From positions 1 to 9,992 of the forward strand of contig CAKSSZ010000038.1 in assembly GCA_934489915.1 (NCBI GenBank): 9,992 nt of DNA, in the 5' to 3' direction. The position numbers were made by a program, and so were the translations under genes. Every line of letters begins with the position of its first letter. Position 1 is the first letter of the stretch. Origin of the DNA: an uncultured Clostridia bacterium. GTDB lineage: Bacteria; Bacillota; Clostridia; HGM11514. The notes beneath the pieces were generated by a model that made no database searches, was not told the DNA's origin, and saw nothing but the letters and a program-made list of their open reading frames with translations. Positions 1 to 6,542 of the stretch are shown piece after piece.

Positions 1-25
1 CGTCAACTGTCTGTATGAAAAGGAG

Positions 26-52
26 ATAGCAACAATGATTTTTTGTTACTAT
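26..52 (-). terminator. weak hairpin downstream of the AraC-type gene
   Basis: Arms 26-34 and 44-52 form a 9-bp stem around a 9-nt loop. Read on the minus strand one position is a U-G wobble and the rest pairs. It lies about 55 bp past the stop codon of the minus-strand regulator gene and is followed on that strand by a short U-containing stretch (CTCCTTTT). It could end that transcript, but the stem is A+T-rich and weak. Apart from this, bases 1-105 hold nothing I can support. Confidence 0.3.
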
Positions 53-105
53 GCTTTTATTGTACGCTCCAATTTTGTATAAAAAATGAATATATTGTGA
101 ACATT

Positions 106-963
106 TTATTTTTTTTGCTGTTCTTTCCGGAATTTCCCCGGGGCTAATCCAAGCTGCTGTTTAAACCGGCGGTTGAAGTAGGACACATTTTCAAATCCGC
201 ATTCCAGTGCAATCTCGGTAATGCTTTTTTCAGTGCCGGTCAGCAAAACGCAGGCATGCTCCACCCGCAGCCGATTGATGTAATCAAATACGCCGGTTTG
301 CATAATCTTTTTAAAGAAGGTAGAAAAATAGGTGCGGTTCATATGCACCAGCGACGCCAGCCGATCTAAGGAAAATTGCTCCTCGGTATAATGCAGCTCG
401 ATGTATTCCAAAACCGGGCGCAGCCGATTGTAGCTTTTTTGCGTATCCAGTTGGGCGGGGGTGCTTTCATATTGACTCAGGTTCCGGTAGACCAACCCCA
501 AAAGCTGCATCAGCATTGCTTTGACCATCATTTGATAGCCTACCTGCTTTTCGGTCATTTCCTGCTCCATGGATTTCATCACCGCCCGCATTTGCTGCAG
601 CACAGCCTCATCCGCCTCCAATTGGTTGGAGTAGGAAACGTGCTTGGGGTAAAAGGGCTGAATGTAGCGGTAGTCAAAATCGTTATTCTGATAGATCATA
701 GAGGGCTGGAACATAATCACAATCATTTTTAATCCGTTGGTGGAAACTGCCTCATGCACCTCTAAATTATTAATGAAGTAAAAGGAGCCGGGTTTGAATT
801 CCAGGCGTTTCTCATCCACCAGTAAAAAACCTTCCCCTTCCAGGCAGTAGTTAATTTCCAGGCAATCGTGAAAATGCAGCCCAATGGAGCGGTCGCTGCG
901 GACGTTGGTTCGGTAAAATTCGAATTCAAAATTTTGGTCAAAGGGAACAAACATTTTTTTCAC
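106..963 (-). CDS. AraC-family transcriptional regulator with N-terminal cupin-like domain
   Basis: A 285-residue cytoplasmic DNA-binding regulator. Roughly residues 10-140 look like the AraC ligand-binding cupin fold (LHFHDCLEINYCLEGEG near the start), which in this family usually senses a sugar or related small molecule. Residues about 180-282 hold the two helix-turn-helix motifs: the first around FSLDRLASLVHMNRTYFSTF, the second with the AraC signature ITEIALECGFENVSYFNRRF followed by APGKFR. The start is taken as GTG at 963 because AAAGGAG (973-979 on the plus strand) sits 9 bp upstream; the next ATG, three codons in, is too far from it. The gene diverges from the ClpE-like/heparinase unit. 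AraC regulators are often encoded beside the polysaccharide-use genes they control, so control of the lyase, plus self-control, is a reasonable inference. The ligand cannot be read from the sequence. Confidence 0.92.
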   Translation of the reverse strand: MKKMFVPFDQNFEFEFYRTNVRSDRSIGLHFHDCLEINYCLEGEGFLLVDEKRLEFKPGSFYFINNLEVHEAVSTNGLKMIVIMFQPSMIYQNNDFDYRYIQPFYPKHVSYSNQLEADEAVLQQMRAVMKSMEQEMTEKQVGYQMMVKAMLMQLLGLVYRNLSQYESTPAQLDTQKSYNRLRPVLEYIELHYTEEQFSLDRLASLVHMNRTYFSTFFKKIMQTGVFDYINRLRVEHACVLLTGTEKSITEIALECGFENVSYFNRRFKQQLGLAPGKFRKEQQKK

Positions 964-1018
964 GGCGGACGGCTCCTTTCTGATCTGATTTTCATGCTTG
1001 CGTCGGCTTTCTATTTTT

Positions 1019-1047
1019 ATTATACTATATTTTCAGTTTTTCCACAA
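1019..1047 (-). promoter_or_regulatory. putative promoter of the AraC-type gene
   Basis: On the minus strand a TATAAT (plus-strand 1019-1024) lies 17 bp from TTGTGG (1042-1047). The -10 is perfect and the -35 keeps only TTG, which fits a promoter needing activation. The -35 overlaps the left arm of the inverted repeat at 1045-1069. Confidence 0.5.
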
Positions 1048-1069
1048 GAGAAATTTGAAAAATCTCTTG
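1045..1069. promoter_or_regulatory. perfect inverted repeat between divergent promoters, candidate operator
   Basis: CAAGAGA (1045-1051) and TCTCTTG (1063-1069) are perfect reverse complements separated by 11 nt. The centre-to-centre spacing of 18 bp would suit a dimeric regulator, or two subunits binding nearly two turns apart. The left arm touches the -35 of the minus-strand regulator gene and the right arm touches the -35 of the ClpE-like gene, so one bound protein could affect both. It does not resemble a CIRCE element or the CtsR heptad repeat. Confidence 0.45.
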
Positions 1070-1094
1070 CAACTCACGGGAATTGTGGTATAAT
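1067..1094 (+). promoter_or_regulatory. promoter of the ClpE-like/heparinase unit (extended -10)
   Basis: TTGCAA (1067-1072), a 16-bp spacer, and TATAAT (1089-1094) preceded by TGG, which makes an extended -10. It lies about 50 bp before the ATG at 1146 and is the only good promoter I see for the two-gene unit. Confidence 0.65.
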
Positions 1095-1145
1095 AAATAT
1101 AATTACAATAGCAAAGGTTACTTCTGACAGAAAGGAGCGAATGGT

Positions 1146-3419
1146 ATGTTGTGTTCACGCTGTCATAAAAATATTGCAGTTGTTTTTTTATCCAAGGCAG
1201 ACGGAGAAAAAATTGAGAACGAGGGGCTGTGCCTGTCCTGCGCCAAGGCGATGGGAATTAAACCGGTAGAACAGCTGCTGTCTCAAATGAACATTGATGA
1301 AGATGAAATGGAAAGCATGATGGAGGAAATGAACGGAATGTTTTCTGAAGAAAATCTGGCGGAGTTGGCCTCGGGGGGGAATCCCTTTGAAATGTTTGGT
1401 CAGCTGCTGTCCCGCCCCTCCGGAGAGAGCGGGGAGCCGTCCGGCGAACAGGAGGGGAAACGTACCACCAAAACCCAGACGGGGAAAAAGGGATTTAAAA
1501 AGAAACGCCTGCTGGATACCTACGGTGTTAATCTGACCCGTAAGGCTGCGGAGCATAAGGTGGATCGGGTGGTAAAGCGGGAAGAGGAAATTGCACGGGT
1601 GATCCGCATTCTCAATCGCCGTACCAAGAATAACCCTGTGCTGCTGGGTGACCCGGGGGTTGGGAAAAGCGCCATCGCAGAAGGTCTGGCGGTACGGATT
1701 GTGGAGAAAAAGGTGCCGGCAATGCTGCTGAACTTTGAAGTGTATTTATTGGATTTTACCGCCTTGGTGGCAGGCACGCAATTCCGGGGGCAGTTTGAAT
1801 CCCGGCTCAAAAATGTGATTGAAGAAGCCAAGCATTTGGGAAATATTATTCTGGTCATTGATGAGCTGCATAATATTATGGGCGCCGGGGACGCAGAGGG
1901 CGCCATGAATGCCGCCAATATTTTAAAGCCCGCTCTGGCACGGGGAGAAATCCGAGTGCTGGGCGCAACCACCTTAGAGGAATATCGAAAGCACATTGAA
2001 AAGGACTCCGCCCTGGAACGCCGGTTTCAGCCGGTAATGGTCAATGAGCCGTCGCCAGAGGATACGGAGGAGATTTTGCGGGGCATCAAGCATTATTATG
2101 AGGAGTTCCACCGGGTAGTGATTACGGATGAAATTGTGCATACAGCAGTGGATTTTGCCGCCCGGTATTTGCCGGAGCGATTTTTCCCGGATAAGGCAAT
2201 CGATTTGATTGACGAGGCAGGCTCTATGGTGAATTTGAAAAATTTAGCCCTGGTGGAGCTGACCAATTATAAGAATGAACTGAAAAAGGTTTCGGAAGAA
2301 AAGGAATCGGCTGTTTCTGCCGACTCGATTGAAGATTATCAGAAAGCGGCTGATTTGAAAATCAAAGAATGCCGCCTCCTTTCCAAAATTGAAGAGCTGG
2401 AAGCGCAAATGGAAAATGTGTATATTACACGGGAGGATCTGGCGGCAGTGATTGAGAGCCGTACCGGCATCCCGGTGAAGCAGCTGACCGCCGATCAATC
2501 CGAAAAGTTGTTACATTTGGAACAGGATTTGCACCGCCGAGTGGTCGGGCAAAACGAGGCGGTGGAAAGCGTAGCCAATGCCATCCGGCGGCACCGTGCC
2601 GGTCTGGTGCGGAAAAAGCGCCCCATTTCCTTTGTATTTGTGGGTCCCACCGGCGTGGGAAAGACGGAGCTGGTCAAGGCTCTGGCACAGCAGCTGTTTG
2701 ATACGGAGGACGCTCTCATCCGTGTGGATATGTCTGAGTACATGGAAAAACACTCCGTTTCCAAAATGATCGGGTCGCCTCCCGGATATGTGGGCTATGA
2801 CGACGCAGGTCAGCTGACCGAAAAGGTGCGCCGCCGCCCCTACAGCGTAATTTTGCTGGATGAAATTGAGAAGGCTCATGCAGATGTGCATAATATTTTG
2901 CTCCAGCTGCTGGATGACGGTAAAATTACAGATAGCCATGGCAAGACAGTGGATTTTCGCAATACGGTGATTATTATGACCTCCAATGCCGGCTCAAACG
3001 AGTCCGCCGGGATTTACGGGTTCGGCACCCAGCCGGACGGACGGGAGGAACGCCGCGCAGAAGAAGGGTTAAAGCGTGTGTTCCGGCCGGAATTTTTAAA
3101 TCGAATTGATGAAATTATTACCTTCCACTCCTTAACAAAGGAAGAAATCCGTGAAATTGCGGCATTGCAGATTCGTGAGCTGGTGTGTCAGGCGGCTCAG
3201 TCGGGGCTGAGCCTGGATGTGGACTCCTCTGTTGCCGGATGGGTGGCGGAAAAGGGGTACAGTCATGCGTACGGAGCCAGACCCATTCGCCGGGTGATTC
3301 AGAAAGAGATTGAGGATCCTTTATCGATGATGCTGATCGGAACCCAATTGGCTGCGGGAGATACCCTGCAGGTTACCGCAGGAGAGCAAGGCTTACAATT
3401 TGATAAAAAAGAGGTGTGA
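1146..3419 (+). CDS. clpE: ClpE-type AAA+ ATPase / Clp protease ATP-binding subunit with N-terminal zinc finger
   Basis: A 757-residue Hsp100 unfoldase expected to form a cytoplasmic hexamer that unfolds proteins for ClpP. C3-x2-C6 and C29-x2-C32 form a four-cysteine zinc finger in place of the usual Clp N domain, the ClpE arrangement (also like the first finger of McsA). An acidic, low-complexity linker follows (about 45-120). AAA1 has Walker A GDPGVGKS (168-175), Walker B with D239-E240, and the ALERRF arginine-finger region (289-294). A short UVR-like middle segment spans about 378-425. AAA2 has GPTGVGKT (500-507), the pore loop PPGYVGY (545-551), Walker B with D572-E573, and sensor-2 GARPIRR (710-716). 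YGF at 624-626 sits where the ClpP-docking tripeptide (VGF in ClpC/ClpE) lies. AAAGGAG is 8 bp upstream of the ATG. No CtsR box is seen. ClpC without an N domain is the alternative name. Confidence 0.93.
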   Translation: MLCSRCHKNIAVVFLSKADGEKIENEGLCLSCAKAMGIKPVEQLLSQMNIDEDEMESMMEEMNGMFSEENLAELASGGNPFEMFGQLLSRPSGESGEPSGEQEGKRTTKTQTGKKGFKKKRLLDTYGVNLTRKAAEHKVDRVVKREEEIARVIRILNRRTKNNPVLLGDPGVGKSAIAEGLAVRIVEKKVPAMLLNFEVYLLDFTALVAGTQFRGQFESRLKNVIEEAKHLGNIILVIDELHNIMGAGDAEGAMNAANILKPALARGEIRVLGATTLEEYRKHIEKDSALERRFQPVMVNEPSPEDTEEILRGIKHYYEEFHRVVITDEIVHTAVDFAARYLPERFFPDKAIDLIDEAGSMVNLKNLALVELTNYKNELKKVSEEKESAVSADSIEDYQKAADLKIKECRLLSKIEELEAQMENVYITREDLAAVIESRTGIPVKQLTADQSEKLLHLEQDLHRRVVGQNEAVESVANAIRRHRAGLVRKKRPISFVFVGPTGVGKTELVKALAQQLFDTEDALIRVDMSEYMEKHSVSKMIGSPPGYVGYDDAGQLTEKVRRRPYSVILLDEIEKAHADVHNILLQLLDDGKITDSHGKTVDFRNTVIIMTSNAGSNESAGIYGFGTQPDGREERRAEEGLKRVFRPEFLNRIDEIITFHSLTKEEIREIAALQIRELVCQAAQSGLSLDVDSSVAGWVAEKGYSHAYGARPIRRVIQKEIEDPLSMMLIGTQLAAGDTLQVTAGEQGLQFDKKEV

Positions 3420-3425
3420 ATAGAA

Positions 3426-5846
3426 ATGAACAGAGTAGCAATCAATGAGGCAGAGGCGATTTTTGAACCCTTTTGGGATGGGGGAGAGAGCTATCCGTGT
3501 CCGCAAAAGTACGGAGTGCTGCAGGAATATCAAAAAAGGATCCATCCCGATGCGGTGGCAAAAGCTGAGCAGACCTGGTGCTCCGCTGCGGTGCAGATTG
3601 AAAAAGGCGCAGGAGCGGAAGTTCCTTCCTGTGTGCTGAGCCGGGATTGTATGCTGAATATTGAAGGCTATGATCGCCTGATGGCAAATGTGAGTGCGAG
3701 CCGGGAGACCCGGGTCACGGTACGGTGTACGGTGGATGGGACGGAGCGGCTGATCCTGGACTTTCACGGAGTGGATCAGAATCACGAAGTGGAAGGGGAG
3801 CTGCACGGCCGCTGCATGACCCATATTGAAATTGCGGTTTATGCAGAGTGGGAAGGGTGTGCGGAGCTGTTTTGGCTGGGACTTGCCAATGCGAAAAAAC
3901 GGGAAGAAATGTTGAAAAAACCTTCGGGATTTCAATCGGACTGGTCGGGATGTTTTGCGGAAGGCGAGCCGGATTTTTCCCCTCGGATCGGCTTGTTTTT
4001 TTCGGCGGAGGAATTGGAAACGCTGCGGGAGCAGGTCAAGCGCCCGCCTTATGATACAAAATATGCGGCGCTGCGGGAACAGCTTGCGCAATACCGCAGC
4101 TTGAACCCGGAGCAATTGATCGGGGATTACTTAGGTCATCCTGACCCCCGGTGGGAAAGAGATCGGGATCGGTGGCCGTTTAGCAGCGGTAATTTGATGA
4201 CCGACCTTGCGCTGGTGGGTGCGATTGATCAGGATGAGGAGCTGCTGCGGCTGGCGTGCCGGCTGGCGCTTTCTGTTTCCTGCTCCCGCTATTGGAGCGA
4301 GGGCTTTATGGGCGCCCTCCCGGGGACTACCTGGCACCATCGTTCTTTTTCTGAGGATATCCTGCTTACAGGGTGTGCTGCGGTTCTGGATTTTGCAGGG
4401 AATTTTTTAAGCTGGCACGGCAGGAACCTCATCCATAATGCAATGATATTGAAAGGTCTTTCCCGGATGGACGCTGACTTTTTCACCATGGAATATATTC
4501 ATGGTATGAATCAGGGCATCGTGTTCAGTCGGGGGCGGATCAATGCGCTGATTGCGCTTGCCTATGATTATCCCCGTTTCCATACCAGAATTCTGGAAGC
4601 AAAACAGGTGCTGGAGGCGGCATTGGGGCGGTATTTAATGGAGGACGGCGGCTGCCCGGAGGGCCCCGGATATTGGAATTATGCGGTTTCGGAAAGCTTT
4701 GCCACTTATGCGGTGCTGGCGAAATATCACCAAAAATCACTGGAAGAAACACTGCCGGAAGTGCTGAAAAAAGCCGGGAATTACGCACTCTCCATGCTTT
4801 CCGCCTGCGGGGCGGGTGACACTATTTTACCGGTGAGCGACACCCAGAATAACTTTCATGTTTCCCCTTGCATTGCTGCGGTCTATGCAAAAGTGGGTGA
4901 GAACCGGGAGGTATGGCGGCGCATCTACCAAAACTACATTGCCGAAGGGCTGTCTGATCAGGCATCTCTCATGTATTTTCTGCTTTGTCCGCCGGATGAA
5001 GCAAAGGAGAATCATCCCCGTCCCGGTTTTTGGAATTCGACTGTAAGCGGTCATGTGGGGAACGTGCAGGAAACGGAGGATGTGGGAATTGTGAATTTCC
5101 ATGCCATGTGCGGACCGAAGGTGTTTTCTCACAGTCATGGGGACAACGGTTCCTTCCTGTTGGAGGCGGCGGGGGAACCGCTGCTGATTGATCCGGGCGT
5201 TGTGGATTATTCCTCTCCCTTGGGGCATCGGCTGCGTCTTGCCAGGTGCCATAATGTTTTGCTGCCGGTCAACCCGGACGGAATTGCCTATGAGCAGGAT
5301 CCTAACGGTAGGGCAAAAACCTCCTTTTCTGCCTTTGAGGACGGAATCTGGCGTTATACGGCTGAATTGTCCTCCGGTTGGGAAAAGGGCTTATTTACAA
5401 AGAATTTTCGGCGGATTTTCTCACCGGATCCTCATCTGTATCTGGTGATGGACGAGGTTGCTTATCAGACCCCTCACGCTTCTGCATTTTTGGCGCACAG
5501 CTACGGTCAAATCAGTCTTGCGCAAGGCGGACTGTTGGTGCAGGGCAGCCGGGCGCAGGTGTTTTTGTTACCCTTAGGCTGGACGCCGGCAGAAGCGGAC
5601 TGGGAGGAATACGGCAAGGTGAAGGACCGGCAGTTACGCCATGCCCGGCTGCAAACAGAGGTTGCCCCCGGGTGCCGCATGATTACGGTGGCGGCGGTCA
5701 CGCCCTATGGCGGTCAGGCACCGGTCATTCACGGAGATACCCTTTCCTTCCGGGGCATGGAACTGACAGCGAGAGCCGGGGAAAACGGAGCGGAAATCGT
5801 CTGGAACGGTCGGCGTTTCACTGCTGAAGGAGAACAGTGGAATTAA
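3426..5846 (+). CDS. heparinase II/III family polysaccharide lyase
   Basis: An 806-residue protein, likely an uronic-acid polysaccharide lyase that cleaves by beta-elimination. Residues about 160-480 should form the alpha/alpha toroid, with the family-typical EGPGYWNYA (412-420). The C-terminal part is the beta-sandwich heparinase II/III domain, with HSHGDNGSF (569-577) followed by LLIDPG and RCHNVLL (607-613). In heparinase II-type enzymes the H...D...H residues of this region hold a structural metal; here H569/H571, D573 and H609 are the candidates. I see no signal peptide at the N-terminus, so the enzyme may act in the cytoplasm on imported oligosaccharides. GAGGTG overlaps the end of the preceding gene and the ATG lies 6 bp after its stop, so the two are co-transcribed. 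The exact substrate (heparan, chondroitin, alginate, other) cannot be told. Confidence 0.9.
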   Translation: MNRVAINEAEAIFEPFWDGGESYPCPQKYGVLQEYQKRIHPDAVAKAEQTWCSAAVQIEKGAGAEVPSCVLSRDCMLNIEGYDRLMANVSASRETRVTVRCTVDGTERLILDFHGVDQNHEVEGELHGRCMTHIEIAVYAEWEGCAELFWLGLANAKKREEMLKKPSGFQSDWSGCFAEGEPDFSPRIGLFFSAEELETLREQVKRPPYDTKYAALREQLAQYRSLNPEQLIGDYLGHPDPRWERDRDRWPFSSGNLMTDLALVGAIDQDEELLRLACRLALSVSCSRYWSEGFMGALPGTTWHHRSFSEDILLTGCAAVLDFAGNFLSWHGRNLIHNAMILKGLSRMDADFFTMEYIHGMNQGIVFSRGRINALIALAYDYPRFHTRILEAKQVLEAALGRYLMEDGGCPEGPGYWNYAVSESFATYAVLAKYHQKSLEETLPEVLKKAGNYALSMLSACGAGDTILPVSDTQNNFHVSPCIAAVYAKVGENREVWRRIYQNYIAEGLSDQASLMYFLLCPPDEAKENHPRPGFWNSTVSGHVGNVQETEDVGIVNFHAMCGPKVFSHSHGDNGSFLLEAAGEPLLIDPGVVDYSSPLGHRLRLARCHNVLLPVNPDGIAYEQDPNGRAKTSFSAFEDGIWRYTAELSSGWEKGLFTKNFRRIFSPDPHLYLVMDEVAYQTPHASAFLAHSYGQISLAQGGLLVQGSRAQVFLLPLGWTPAEADWEEYGKVKDRQLRHARLQTEVAPGCRMITVAAVTPYGGQAPVIHGDTLSFRGMELTARAGENGAEIVWNGRRFTAEGEQWN

Positions 5847-5853
5847 CGCTTGA

Positions 5854-5894
5854 AAAAACGGCACAGCCATCCAATGGATTGCTGTGCCGTTTTT
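5854..5894. terminator. strong bidirectional Rho-independent terminator
   Basis: A perfect 14-bp stem (5854-5867 with 5881-5894) carries an A-tract on the left and a T-tract on the right, with a 13-nt apex that can pair a further 4 bp. It starts 8 bp past the lyase stop codon. Because of its symmetry it should also stop transcription arriving on the minus strand from the hxlR remnant. It marks the boundary between the G+C-richer left block and the A+T-richer middle block. Confidence 0.9.
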
Positions 5895-5971
5895 GCGATT
5901 CTTTGTCAATTGTGAGGACGGGGACGAAAAGAAATAAATTTTTGACTATACCGAATACTTGCTCTCTTGAC

Positions 5972-6292
5972 TTATTTGGATTTTTCCTTATATTCCGTAC
6001 CCCACGCAACCATAGCGTCAAGCACGGGTTTTAAGCTGTAACCCGTCTCGGTTAGTGTGTATTCAACCCTCGGCGGAACCTCTGCGTAAACCTTTCTTGT
6101 CAAAAGTCCCGCATCTTCCATAGAACGAAGATTTGCGGTGAGCACCTTTTGAGAAATGTTTCCGACCGATTTCTTTCATTCTCCGAATCGTTTGGTGCCT
6201 TCCAAAAGATCGCGGATCATCAGTACCTTCCACCGGTCGGAGATCAGCATAAGCGTTGTTTCAACCGGGCAAGCCGGCAAGTCCTTAGTCAT
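5972..6292 (-). pseudogene. HxlR-family (DUF24) regulator gene with an in-frame stop
   Basis: Reading from ATG at 6292 (AGGAGGT at 6301-6307 on the plus strand, 8 bp upstream) gives MTKDLPACPVETTLMLIS, then DRWKVLMIRDLL and GTKRFGE, the winged-helix start typical of HxlR proteins including the conserved Cys8-Pro. Codon 39 is TGA (plus-strand 6176-6178). The same frame then continues as KKSVGNISQKVLTANLR, later RVEYTLTETGYSL and WGTEYK, to TAA at 5972. Relatives have Leu or Met at the stop position (GELKKS), so a single TTA-to-TGA change would explain it. Without the stop the product would be 106 residues, a normal family length. DUF24 regulators are often redox- or electrophile-responsive repressors. 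It diverges from the macrodomain/sirtuin pair and probably controlled it. A sequencing error is the main alternative to true inactivation. Confidence 0.85.
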
Positions 6293-6361
6293 ATATGTGT
6301 ACCTCCTTTTGCTCAAAGTGTAATTTAGAAACTAATAAACCGTTTGCTCTGTATATTCTAT

Positions 6362-6390
6362 ATTATACTCAGTATATTGGATTTGGTCAA
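6362..6390 (-). promoter_or_regulatory. consensus promoter of the hxlR-type gene
   Basis: On the minus strand TTGACC (plus-strand 6385-6390), a 17-bp spacer and a perfect TATAAT (6362-6367) lie about 70 bp upstream of the ATG at 6292. The strength of this promoter contrasts with the broken reading frame it drives. Confidence 0.75.
6364..6376. promoter_or_regulatory. palindrome TATACT-C-AGTATA on the hxlR promoter, candidate operator
   Basis: Two perfect 6-nt arms surround a single central C, overlapping the -10 and the spacer of the hxlR promoter. TACT/AGTA half-sites resemble, from memory, those of YodB-type DUF24 regulators, so this may be the autoregulatory site. Confidence 0.45.
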
Positions 6391-6432
6391 GACAGTTTCC
6401 TTCCGGTAACTATACCACAAATATGTGCGTAC

Positions 6433-6461
6433 TTTACAAAATCGCCCGATGATTTTATAAT
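6433..6461 (+). promoter_or_regulatory. promoter of the macrodomain-sirtuin operon
   Basis: TTTACA (6433-6438), a 17-bp spacer and a perfect TATAAT (6456-6461). Transcription should start near 6468, giving a leader of about 75 nt before the ATG at 6543. The spacer contains an imperfect repeat (AAAATCG / CGATgATTTT) that could be a further protein-binding site. Confidence 0.7.
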
Positions 6462-6478
6462 AAACAATATGAGGAGGT

Positions 6479-6518
6479 CTCCAAAGCGGCAACTGCTTTG
6501 AAGTATGCCGCTTTGGAG
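6479..6518 (+). promoter_or_regulatory. 13-bp hairpin in the macrodomain mRNA leader
   Basis: Positions 6479-6491 and 6506-6518 are perfectly complementary (13 bp) around a 14-nt loop. The hairpin starts about 10 nt from the predicted 5' end of the mRNA and ends 12 nt before the ribosome binding site of the macrodomain gene. An AGGAGG (6472-6477) just left of it has no usable start codon at normal spacing. There is no T-tract behind it, so it is not a plain terminator; an mRNA stabiliser, operator or translational control element are the options. Confidence 0.55.
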
Positions 6519-6542
6519 CTATCAGGAAAAGAGGTTAGGACT

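Noticed and set aside
35..82. 15-codon plus-strand frame (MIFCYYAFIVRSNFV) behind AAGGAG
   Set aside because: The start signal is fair, but the frame lies in an A+T-rich hairpin region, resembles nothing I know, and is too short to separate from chance.
1020..1140. CtsR or CIRCE heat-shock operator upstream of the Clp gene
   Set aside because: Neither the CtsR heptad repeat nor the CIRCE inverted repeat is present; only the unrelated CAAGAGA/TCTCTTG repeat is found.
3393..4115. Long open frame on the minus strand, antisense to the end of the Clp gene and start of the lyase
   Set aside because: It runs opposite a well-supported gene pair, has low-complexity Arg/Pro/Leu content typical of antisense frames in G+C-rich DNA, and has no start signal or recognisable domain.
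6176..6178. TGA in the HxlR gene as a selenocysteine codon
   Set aside because: Relatives have Leu or Met here, not Cys, and I see no hairpin placed like a bacterial SECIS element directly after the codon.
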